A stretch of DNA of 13,405 nucleotides from Acidobacteriota bacterium (GTDB lineage Bacteria > Acidobacteriota > Vicinamibacteria > Vicinamibacterales > UBA2999). Both the position numbers and the translations under genes were made by a program. The stretch lies in contig JABFRY010000513.1 in the NCBI GenBank assembly GCA_013140955.1, forward strand, positions 1 to 13,405. The letters run 5' to 3'. The notes under the pieces are model-generated. The model made no database searches. It saw nothing but the letters and a program-made list of their open reading frames with translations, and had not been told where the DNA came from. Positions 1 to 6,208 of the stretch are shown here, in pieces (position 1 is the stretch's first letter; the number at the start of each line of letters is the position of its first letter).

Positions 1-308
1 GTCACGTGCCGCCTGAAGGTGGCGACCTCCACGTTCTTCGGACCGAACCGTACATGGGCCAGGCGGAAGCGCCGGCCGATGATCCAGCAGTTCCGGAACA
101 GGCGCTTCACCTGGTAGGGATGCGCCGAGGTGCCGATATCGAAGTCCTTGGGCTCGCGTCCGAGCAACAGATCCCGGACGCTGCCGCCGACCAGATAGGC
201 CACGTATCCGTTCTGGTGCAGCCGGTACAGGACCTTCAAGGCATCGGGGTCGATCTGGCGACGAGAAAGCGTGTGCTCGGCGCGCGGGACGACCACCGGA
301 GAGGGCAT
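1..308 (-). CDS. pcnB: Poly(A) polymerase / CCA-adding-type nucleotidyltransferase, N-terminal part (runs off left edge)
   Basis: The visible 102 residues are the N-terminus of a class II nucleotidyltransferase of the PcnB/Cca family, which adds A residues to RNA 3' ends or CCA to tRNA. Reading from the ATG at 308, residues 41-57 hold the family motif GGSVRDLLLGREPKDFD. It contains the GGxVRD nucleotide loop and the DxD metal-ligand pair (KDFDIGT). It is followed by ATFR, the strand that carries a further acidic region just beyond the edge. The YQVKRLFRNCWIIGRRFRLAHV stretch (roughly residues 66-87) resembles PcnB more than short CCA enzymes, so poly(A) polymerase is preferred, but the distinguishing C-terminal part is missing. 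There is no Shine-Dalgarno sequence; an extended -10 element lies 8 bases before the ATG. The gene is divergent from the TPR gene at 399. Confidence 0.9.
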   Translation of the reverse strand, partial: MPSPVVVPRAEHTLSRRQIDPDALKVLYRLHQNGYVAYLVGGSVRDLLLGREPKDFDIGTSAHPYQVKRLFRNCWIIGRRFRLAHVRFGPKNVEVATFRRHV

Positions 309-316
309 GAGCTGGC

Positions 317-344
317 ATTGTAGCAAACGCCCCGCGCCTGTCGC
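317..344 (-). promoter_or_regulatory. Putative promoter of the pcnB-like gene, extended -10, leaderless geometry
   Basis: On the minus strand TGCTACAAT (317-325) is an extended -10 element with five of six matches to TATAAT. A weak -35 match GCGACA (339-344) lies 16 bases upstream. Counting seven bases from the -10 puts transcription start near 310, two bases before the ATG at 308. Two stronger -35-like hexamers, TTGACG (344-349) and TTGACA (359-364), are further upstream but too far from this -10. Confidence 0.55.
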
Positions 345-383
345 GTCAACCGTCGTCCTGTCAACGAGTTGCCCGAACCCGTA

Positions 384-392
384 TGCTACGAT
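384..392 (+). promoter_or_regulatory. Putative extended -10 of the TPR-like secreted protein gene
   Basis: TGCTACGAT is an extended -10 element ending six bases before the ATG at 399. The predicted transcription start falls on the A of that ATG, so the mRNA would be leaderless. No convincing -35 hexamer sits 16-18 bases upstream, which is tolerated for extended -10 promoters. The divergent pcnB-like gene carries an almost identical element, TGCTACAAT. Confidence 0.5.
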
Positions 393-398
393 CCGCCG

Positions 399-1217
399 AT
401 GCCTTCGGTCCGTGCGCTGCGCCCTGCTCTTCTGGTGCTGCTCCTGCTGGTCGTGATGTCGCCCGTGGCTGGTGCGGCCGAGCACCCGGCGCTGGCCAGC
501 GCGCGCGTGTCCTACAACAGCGGCGACTACGATGGGGCCATCGAGGCGGCCGCGACCGCCCGTCTCGCGCCCGAGGCCGCGGATGCGGCCCTGGTGGTCC
601 TTGCGCGGGCGCACCTGGAACGTCACCGGCGCGGAGCCGATCCGGCGGATCTGGCGGCGGCGCGGCAGGCGCTTCGCGCCGTGCAGGCCAGCGCACTGAC
701 AGACCGGGACCGCGTCGATCTGCTCGTCGCGCTCGGGCAGTCGCTGTACCTGGGTGAGATGTTCGGCGCCGCCGGCGAGCTGTTCGAAACCGCGCTGGCG
801 CAGGGCGATCTGCTCGAGGCGCGCGATCGGCTGCTGCTGCTCGACTGGTGGGCGACCGCCCTCGACCGCGAGGCCCAGACCCGGCAGGCCGAGTATCGAA
901 CGGGGCTCTTCGCGCGCATCGAAACCCGCATGCTCTCCGAGGTCCAGTTGCACCCCGAGAGTCCGACCGCCAACTACTGGCTGAGCGTCGCGGCTCGCGG
1001 CCTCGGCGACGTCGAGTATGCGTGGGACACGGCCGTGGCCGGCTGGATCCGGGCAGGGTTCGCCGAAGGGGGCGCGCGTGTCCGGGCCGACCTCGATCGC
1101 CTCGTCACGCAGGCGCTCATTCCCGAGCGGGCGCGCGCCCGCCTGCCCCGCGATCAGGACGAGCTCGTCGCCGTCTACGCGGCGGAATGGGCCCTTCTGA
1201 AGGCCCAGTGGCCCTGA
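399..1217 (+). CDS. Secreted TPR-like helical repeat protein, function unknown
   Basis: This encodes 272 residues. Residues 1-26 form a Sec signal peptide: basic start (R5, R8), a leucine-rich core at 10-20, and a VAGA cleavage site after A26. The mature part is almost all amphipathic helix with TPR-like spacing, for example the helix pair YNSGDYDGAIEAAATARLAP near residues 35-55 and LGQSLYLGEMFGAAGELFETAL near 115-137. It is therefore probably a periplasmic or surface scaffold; no catalytic motif is visible. The ATG at 399 is preferred over the in-frame TTG at 369 because it starts the signal peptide and lies just behind a -10 element. It ends 40 bases from the convergent polA. Similar TPR proteins are common in Acidobacteriota, but no specific family is recognised. 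Confidence 0.8.
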   Translation: MPSVRALRPALLVLLLLVVMSPVAGAAEHPALASARVSYNSGDYDGAIEAAATARLAPEAADAALVVLARAHLERHRRGADPADLAAARQALRAVQASALTDRDRVDLLVALGQSLYLGEMFGAAGELFETALAQGDLLEARDRLLLLDWWATALDREAQTRQAEYRTGLFARIETRMLSEVQLHPESPTANYWLSVAARGLGDVEYAWDTAVAGWIRAGFAEGGARVRADLDRLVTQALIPERARARLPRDQDELVAVYAAEWALLKAQWP

Positions 1218-1239
1218 GCCCCTGTCGATCGCGCTGATC

Positions 1240-1251
1240 GCGCCCGGGCGC
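1240..1251. other. 12-bp perfect palindrome between convergent genes
   Basis: GCGCCCGGGCGC is its own reverse complement and sits in the 40-base gap between the ends of the TPR gene and polA. It could act as a weak terminator for both strands, but the stem is short and there is no T-tract. It is preceded by a direct repeat of GATCGCGC. Confidence 0.3.
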
Positions 1252-1257
1252 ACGCCG

Positions 1258-3978
1258 TCAGGCCTTCGCCTCCTTCCAGTTCGGTCCGACGCCGACGTCC
1301 ACGGTGAGTGGAACCGCCAGGTCGGCCGCGTGCTCCATCCGATCGCGGACGAGCGCCGCCGTCGCATCCGCCTCGGCCTCCGGGCACTCGAAGACCAGTT
1401 CGTCGTGCACGGTCAGGATCATGCGCGCGCCCAGCCCTGCGGACGGAATGGCCGCGTGGAGGTCGATCATCGCGCGCTTCAGGATGTCGGCCGCCGTACC
1501 CTGGATCGGCATGTTCACCGTCACCCGTTCGGCCGCCGATCGCATCTGCCCGTTGCGGCTGTTCAGTTCCGGGACGAGCCGGCGCCGGCCGAACAGGGTG
1601 CGGACCTCACCGCTGGCGCGCGCCTCCGCAAGGGTTCGCTCGATGAACTCGCGCACGCGGGGAAATCCTGAGAAGTAGGCGTCGATGAACGCTTGCGCCG
1701 CCTCCTTCGACACGCCCATGTCGCGGGACAGGGTGAAGGCTGTCTTCCCGTACAGGACCGCATAGTTGATGATCTTCGCCCGCCTGCGCAGTTCGTGGGC
1801 GCTCAGTCCGCTGTCCCCGCCGAAGACGCCCGCGGCGGTCCGGTCGTGGATGTCCTCCCCGGCCCGGAAGGCGGCGATGAGCGCATCCTCGCCGGCCAGA
1901 TGTGCCAGGACCCGCAGTTCGATCTGCGAGTAGTCCGCTGAAACGAGGAGATGGCCGGGGGCGGCGATGAAGGCCCTCCGAATCTCCCTCCCGAGGTCGG
2001 TGCGGATCGGGATGTTCTGCAGGTTGGGGTCCGAGCTGCTCAGCCGCCCCGTCGCCGCGACGGCCTGGTTGAAACTCGTGTGCACCCGGCCGGTGGAGGG
2101 ATGGACGAGCAGGGGCAGCGCGTCGATGTAGGTGCTCTTGAGCTTGTGCAGGCCCCGCCACTCCAGGATGAGACGGGGAAGGTCGTGCGTGAGGGCCAGC
2201 TCCTCGAGCACTTCCACCGCCGTGGATGCCGAGCGTGTCTTACCGGTCTTGCGCAAGGCCGGCAGCTTCAGCTTCTCGAAGAGGATCTCGCCGAGCTGCT
2301 TGGGCGAGTTGATGTTGAAGTCCTCCCCGGCCATCTCCACGATCTGCCCGCGGTACCGCGCCAGCGCCTCCTCCACGTGGCGCGACTGCGCGGCCAGCGC
2401 CGTGGCGTCGAGCAGGATGCCCGCCTGCTCGATGGCGGCCAGGACCGGCACGAGCGGCAGCTCCATCTCCGCGAATACGGTGTCGAGGCCCGACGTCGCC
2501 AGCATCGGGTCCAGCATGGTCGCCAGCTGGAGCGGGAGGTCCGCGCGCTCGCCTGCGAACACCAGGGTCGCGTCTGGCGACAGGTCGGCCAGGCCGGCCG
2601 CCCGGACCCCGCGTCCTCGGAGCGATTCCTCCGACGTGGCCCGGTAGCCCACGTGTTCGAGCGCCACGTCCTCGAGGGGATGTCCCGTGCGCGTGGCATC
2701 GAGCAGGTAGCTGGCCAGCATGGTGTCGAAGGCAAGCCCCTCGAGCGCGACCCCGTGCCGGGCCAAAACCACGGCGTCGTTCTTGAGATCGTGACCCACC
2801 TTCCGGAGCGCCGGGTCCGACAACACCGGCCCCAGCACCCGGAGCGCGAGTGCCGGGTCCACCCGTCCTGATGGCCCCGGCTCGGCGAGCAGATCGCCGG
2901 ACCGGCCCTGGCCCGAGGGCGCATCGAAGGGCACATACCGGGCCTGGTGCGGGCCGGTGGACACCGCGATGCCCACGACGGCCGCCCGCATCGGCGACGG
3001 ATCGTCGGTGAGCACGCGCACGCCGAACGTTCCCGCCCGGCGCAAGGCGTCGGCGAGCGCGTCGAGTGCCGCCGGCGTCGTGACGAGCGTGTAGTCCGTG
3101 TCGATCGAGGCGGCCGTGGGCGCGAACTCGGTGACCAGGGACCGGAACGCCAGCCGCGAGAACAGGTCGTAGCAGCGGTCCCGCGCGGCGCCTCGGAACT
3201 GAAGGGCCTCGAAGTCGAGGGTGAGGGGCACGTCGGTGCGAATCGTCACAAGCTGCCGGCTCCGCAAGGCCTCGTCACGGTGCGCGAGCAGTCCCTCGCG
3301 GTACTTCTTCTGCGTGAGTTCGCCGGCATGGGCGAGCAGGGCGTCGAGGCTCCCCCACGTCGTCAGAAGTTCGATGGCGCCCTTGCGGCCGATGCCCGGC
3401 ACCCCGGCGACGTTGTCGCTGGTGTCGCCGATGAGGGCCAGGGCGTCCGCGACCTGCCCGGGCGCGACCCCGAACTTCGCCTTCACGCCCTCGGCGTCGA
3501 ACCACGCGCCCTCGTCCCGGGGGTCGTAGATCGAAACCTTGTCGCCCACCAGCTGGAAGAAGTCCTTGTCGATCGACACGATCACCACGTCGAAGCCGGC
3601 GTCCGCGGCCCTCGCCGCAACCGTGCCGATCACGTCGTCGGCCTCGAAGCCCGGGGCCGTCAGGATGGGTACCCCGAGCGCCTCGCAGGCCTCGTGCACC
3701 CACGCGATCTGCTCCGCGAGGTCGTCGGGCATCGCGGCCCGCGTGGCCTTGTAGTCGGTGGAAATCTCGTCCCGGAACGTGGGTCCCGCCAGGTCGAACG
3801 ACGCCGCGATGTGGGTGGGCTGATGGTCGGCGATCAGCTTGCGCAGCATCGTGACGAAGACGTAGACCGCGTGGGTGGCGTGGCCCTCCTGGTTCGAGAG
3901 CCCCTTGCCGCGGAACGCGTGGTACGCGCGGTACATCTGGGAGCTGCCGTCGATGAGGAACAGGGTCCGGGAGGCCAT
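1258..3978 (-). CDS. polA: DNA polymerase I
   Basis: This 906-residue protein fills repair and Okazaki gaps and removes RNA primers. Residues 1 to about 290 form the 5' nuclease, with the metal-binding acids in place: D10, D62, E112, D114, D115, D137, D139, D185 and D188. Residues about 300-490 are the 3'-5' exonuclease fold, but catalytic positions are lost: R321 and L323 replace E. coli D355 and E357, and R478 replaces D501. Only D401 (D424) remains, so proofreading should be absent. The polymerase domain is intact: motif A DYSQIEL (D682), O-helix R731, K735, Y739, Y743, and motif C VHDE (D859). Y739 occupies the E. coli F762 position. The ATG at 3978 is chosen over the GTG-type or ATG starts upstream (4029, 4005) because the conserved N-terminus begins here and an extended -10 lies 7 bases upstream. 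Confidence 0.97.
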   Translation of the reverse strand: MASRTLFLIDGSSQMYRAYHAFRGKGLSNQEGHATHAVYVFVTMLRKLIADHQPTHIAASFDLAGPTFRDEISTDYKATRAAMPDDLAEQIAWVHEACEALGVPILTAPGFEADDVIGTVAARAADAGFDVVIVSIDKDFFQLVGDKVSIYDPRDEGAWFDAEGVKAKFGVAPGQVADALALIGDTSDNVAGVPGIGRKGAIELLTTWGSLDALLAHAGELTQKKYREGLLAHRDEALRSRQLVTIRTDVPLTLDFEALQFRGAARDRCYDLFSRLAFRSLVTEFAPTAASIDTDYTLVTTPAALDALADALRRAGTFGVRVLTDDPSPMRAAVVGIAVSTGPHQARYVPFDAPSGQGRSGDLLAEPGPSGRVDPALALRVLGPVLSDPALRKVGHDLKNDAVVLARHGVALEGLAFDTMLASYLLDATRTGHPLEDVALEHVGYRATSEESLRGRGVRAAGLADLSPDATLVFAGERADLPLQLATMLDPMLATSGLDTVFAEMELPLVPVLAAIEQAGILLDATALAAQSRHVEEALARYRGQIVEMAGEDFNINSPKQLGEILFEKLKLPALRKTGKTRSASTAVEVLEELALTHDLPRLILEWRGLHKLKSTYIDALPLLVHPSTGRVHTSFNQAVAATGRLSSSDPNLQNIPIRTDLGREIRRAFIAAPGHLLVSADYSQIELRVLAHLAGEDALIAAFRAGEDIHDRTAAGVFGGDSGLSAHELRRRAKIINYAVLYGKTAFTLSRDMGVSKEAAQAFIDAYFSGFPRVREFIERTLAEARASGEVRTLFGRRRLVPELNSRNGQMRSAAERVTVNMPIQGTAADILKRAMIDLHAAIPSAGLGARMILTVHDELVFECPEAEADATAALVRDRMEHAADLAVPLTVDVGVGPNWKEAKA

Positions 3979-3985
3979 GCGCGTG

Positions 3986-3995
3986 AGAATATCAT
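3986..3995. promoter_or_regulatory. Putative bidirectional promoter core for polA and the lipoprotein gene
   Basis: Ten bases, AGAATATCAT, hold a -10 element on each strand. On the minus strand they form TATTCT (3986-3991), preceded by TGA as an extended -10, 7 bases before the polA ATG at 3978. On the plus strand they form TATCAT (3990-3995), 8 bases before the lipoprotein ATG at 4004. The two start codons are only 25 bases apart, so both transcripts would be leaderless and transcription in one direction should compete with the other. No good -35 element is visible for either side. Confidence 0.5.
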
Positions 3996-4003
3996 TGGGG
4001 TTC

Positions 4004-4762
4004 ATGGCGCCTTCGTTCCTCTCCCGCATCGCGTGGTCGGTCCTGGTCCTGTGCCTGGCTGGTACTCTCGCGGGCTGTGGTCCACTCGCCGGCAGGGAGT
4101 ACGAGTACGAGGAAGAGATCTACCTCTCGCTCGATGGCTCGGCTGACGTCACGCTCTGGGCATCGACGCCAGCCCTCGTGGCGCTCCGGGGCTTCGATCT
4201 GCCGCTCGACCCGGACGCGGAGATCGATCTCGACCAGGTGCGGCGCGACTTCGAGGCGCCGGGGGTCGAGGTCGACGCCGTTCGCACGTCCGTCCGGGAC
4301 GGTCGCCTCTTCATCGGCGTGACGCTCGAGGTGGACGACGTGAACCGGCTCGCGGGGGCCCAGGCCTTCTCCTGGTCGTCGTACCGCTTCGGACCGATGG
4401 ACGACCTGTTCCGGTTCGAGCAGCACGTGGGTCCGGCAGCCGGCCGCGAGGTGGGGAATGTCGGGTGGACCGGAGAGGAGCTGGTGGCGTTCCGGATGCA
4501 CCTGCCCAGCCGCATCCCGTTTCACAATGCGCCCTCGCGCGAGATCGAGCGGGGCAACATCCTGTCGTGGGAGCAGCCGCTGCGGGCCCGCCTCTCCGGG
4601 GAGCCCGTCGCCATCGACGTCCGCCTGGAGGCGGACTCGATCCTCTATTCCACCCTGCTCCTGTTCGGAGCCAGCATCCTCGCGGCAGCCCTGGCCTTCG
4701 GTCTCGTCCTGCTGTGGATCATGCGGAAGGGCCGCCACGTCGAGACGGCCCCTCGCGCCTGA
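4004..4762 (+). CDS. Predicted lipoprotein with C-terminal transmembrane anchor (LppM-like in layout)
   Basis: This encodes 252 residues. Residues 9-25 form a lipoprotein signal ending in the lipobox LAGC, so C25 would be lipidated after signal peptidase II cleavage. Residues 33-210 form a soluble, beta-rich domain opening with EEEIYLSLDGSADVTLWAS. Residues about 216-240 are a strong transmembrane helix followed by a basic stop-transfer end (RKGRH). A lipid anchor at one end and a helix at the other is unusual. The layout and the DGSADV start resemble LppM-type proteins, but this is a weak comparison and the function is unknown. The ATG at 4004 fits the signal peptide and follows a -10 element by 8 bases; the longer in-frame start at 3875 lies inside polA and would destroy the signal. 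It converges on the BON gene with a 13-base gap. Confidence 0.8.
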   Translation: MAPSFLSRIAWSVLVLCLAGTLAGCGPLAGREYEYEEEIYLSLDGSADVTLWASTPALVALRGFDLPLDPDAEIDLDQVRRDFEAPGVEVDAVRTSVRDGRLFIGVTLEVDDVNRLAGAQAFSWSSYRFGPMDDLFRFEQHVGPAAGREVGNVGWTGEELVAFRMHLPSRIPFHNAPSREIERGNILSWEQPLRARLSGEPVAIDVRLEADSILYSTLLLFGASILAAALAFGLVLLWIMRKGRHVETAPRA

Positions 4763-4775
4763 TTGCCGTCCCGCC

Positions 4776-5318
4776 TCAGCTCACGTTCTCCAGCGCGTCC
4801 CTGGCCTCGGCTTCCGTCTGGAGCGCGTTGGTGATGGAGAACGCCGTTACGAAGCCGGCCAGGGAATGCGCCAGCAGGCGGTCGCCCTCCGTGCGCACCA
4901 CGCCCTCGAGCGTGACGCGGCCCCGTTCCACGATGACATGGATGGGCGGGTTCACCATCGACCCATAGGTCGCGAAGGTTGGATTTCGGTAGATCGCGCG
5001 CGCGACCTGCAGTCGCAGCGCGTCGTCGAACCGGGAGACCGGCAGGACCTCGATGCGGTTGACCACGCGGGAGACGCCCTCGACGGCCGCCACACGCCTC
5101 GCGATGGCGTTCCGCTTGAACGGCTGCGTGACCTTGCCCGTGAGCGTGACCACGCCGTCACCCAGCTGCACCTGGACCGAGTCGTAGATGGTGAAGAGCG
5201 GGTATCGACGGATCTCGGCGGCGGCATCCTTGTAGACCTGCAGCGCCTCGCGCTCGGCGGCGAATCCTGGTGCGGCGACCCCGAGCAACACGACAACCAG
5301 CAGTGTGTAGGCAGACAT
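4776..5318 (-). CDS. Periplasmic protein with two BON domains
   Basis: This encodes 180 residues. Residues 1-20 are a Sec signal peptide (hydrophobic 6-16, cleavage near GFA-A). Two BON domains follow, at about 30-92 and 100-167. Each has the diagnostic strand-turn-strand GxVTLxGxV: DGVVTLTGKV at 55-64 and RGRVTLEGVV at 132-141. BON domains, as in OsmY, are thought to bind phospholipid membranes and are linked to envelope stress, so an envelope-stabilising role is inferred. Start choice: AGGAGG at 5325-5330 lies 6 bases before the ATG at 5318, whereas the ATG at 5324 directly abuts it and is unlikely to be used. It lies 140 bases downstream of the ZIP transporter gene on the same strand and may have its own promoter, although none was recognised. 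Confidence 0.88.
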   Translation of the reverse strand: MSAYTLLVVVLLGVAAPGFAAEREALQVYKDAAAEIRRYPLFTIYDSVQVQLGDGVVTLTGKVTQPFKRNAIARRVAAVEGVSRVVNRIEVLPVSRFDDALRLQVARAIYRNPTFATYGSMVNPPIHVIVERGRVTLEGVVRTEGDRLLAHSLAGFVTAFSITNALQTEAEARDALENVS

Positions 5319-5324
5319 GCGCAT

Positions 5325-5330
5325 CCTCCT
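5325..5330 (-). promoter_or_regulatory. Strong Shine-Dalgarno site of the BON gene
   Basis: The minus strand reads AGGAGG, a perfect Shine-Dalgarno core, 6 bases from the ATG at 5318. It settles the start between two near ATGs. It is notable because most other genes in this window lack such a site. Confidence 0.8.
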
Positions 5331-5431
5331 GTGGGTAAGCGCGCGCGGCGCGCGCCCTCACCCGCGGGGCAAGAGTGCTGCCAGCCGCACCTGTGCGGGG
5401 GGCTCGCAGACGGGGGGCGTGGCCGTCGGAC

Positions 5432-5449
5432 CGTCCACGTCGGTGGACG
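5432..5449 (-). terminator. Hairpin just downstream of the ZIP gene
   Basis: CGTCCAC (5432-5438) and GTGGACG (5443-5449) are perfect inverted repeats of 7 bp around a 4-base loop. The hairpin begins about 10 bases after the ZIP stop codon. There is no T-tract, so classical intrinsic termination is uncertain; it may instead protect the 3' end or mark a Rho-dependent end. Confidence 0.45.
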
Positions 5450-5458
5450 TGAATGGCT

Positions 5459-6190
5459 TCAGAGCACGACCATCGTCGCGATGCCGGCGGCGATGAGGAG
5501 GACCTGCCTGAGTGAGCCGGCATCCGTTCGGCCGCGGTGCAGGCCAGGAATCAGGTCGGCCATGGCCACGTAGAGGAAGCTGGCGGCCGCCAGGACGAGG
5601 AAGTAGGGCAGGATCCGAGGGACGAACTCGAATGCCATGAGCGCTACCACGGCACCGAGGGCGCTTGCGCCCGCCGACAGTGCGTTGAGGGCCAGTGCCC
5701 GCGAGCGCGAGTATCCGGCGTGGAGCATGATGGCGAAGTCGCCGAGTTCCTGGGGGATCTCGTGTGCGGCCACCGCCAGCGCGGTGCTCAGACCGAGCGG
5801 AACCGACGTCATGACGGCCGCCGCGATGACGGCGCCGTCCACGAAGTTGTGGAAGCCGTCACCCACCAGCACCAGCAGGACGCTGCTGTCGTGCACCTCG
5901 CAGTCGCTGGTGTGGCAGTGTCGCCACAGCACGAGTTTCTCGAGCAGGAAGAAAAGGAGGATGCCGGCGAGCAGCGTCGTGAACACGGCCGGCGCGGGCA
6001 GCTCTTCGAGCGTGTTCGGCAGGATCGCGAGCAGCGCCACGCCCAGGAGTGCGCCCACAGCGTAGCTGACCAGCCATGGCACGAGCTTCGCGCGGGTGGC
6101 ATCGCTGATGAGGAGCACGCCCGACGCGACGAGCAGGCCGAGAAAGCCGCCCACCAGGCTGAGCCCGAGGGCTACGAGGAACGTCGACAC
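5459..6190 (-). CDS. ZIP-family divalent metal transporter
   Basis: This encodes 243 residues, most of them in about eight hydrophobic helices, the usual ZIP layout. It should carry zinc, iron or manganese into the cytoplasm. The family signatures are present: GDGFHNFVDGA at 110-120 (H114, D118) for helix 4 and AAHEIPQELGDFA at 141-153 (H143, E144, E148, D151) for helix 5. The HEIPxELGD form places it near the LIV-1-like branch, with Q147 where many members have a second His. The loop before helix 4 holds a Cys/His cluster, HCHTSDCEVH (91-100), a likely metal-capturing site. The start is a GTG at 6190 without a Shine-Dalgarno site, 9 bases behind an extended -10 that overlaps the stop codon of the upstream VWA gene. 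Substrate cannot be fixed from sequence. Confidence 0.92.
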   Translation of the reverse strand: MSTFLVALGLSLVGGFLGLLVASGVLLISDATRAKLVPWLVSYAVGALLGVALLAILPNTLEELPAPAVFTTLLAGILLFFLLEKLVLWRHCHTSDCEVHDSSVLLVLVGDGFHNFVDGAVIAAAVMTSVPLGLSTALAVAAHEIPQELGDFAIMLHAGYSRSRALALNALSAGASALGAVVALMAFEFVPRILPYFLVLAAASFLYVAMADLIPGLHRGRTDAGSLRQVLLIAAGIATMVVL

Positions 6191-6199
6191 GAGGTCTGG

Positions 6200-6208
6200 A
6201 TGATATCA
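6200..6208 (-). promoter_or_regulatory. Putative extended -10 of the ZIP gene, overlapping the VWA stop codon
   Basis: The minus strand reads TGATATCAT: TGn plus TATCAT, ending 9 bases before the GTG at 6190. The predicted start lies about 3 bases before the GTG, so the transcript would be nearly leaderless. Its first three bases (TGA, 6206-6208) are also the stop codon of the VWA gene. TGATATCA is palindromic, but the opposite strand gives only TATCAG. Confidence 0.5.

Noticed and set aside
3979..4029. Upstream polA starts adding up to 17 residues (from 4029)
   Set aside because: The extra residues precede the conserved N-terminus, would overlap the lipoprotein start and lie upstream of the extended -10 at 3986-3994. 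They remain possible only if transcription begins further upstream.
1951..4146. Long plus-strand open frames antisense to polA
   Set aside because: polA is complete with all domains in the minus frame; the antisense frames show no conserved pattern.
5340..5398. GCGC-rich stretch and CCGCAC/GTGCGG inverted repeat upstream of the BON gene
   Set aside because: Low-complexity GC runs are common here; the loop is only two bases and no promoter hexamers flank it, so no function could be supported.
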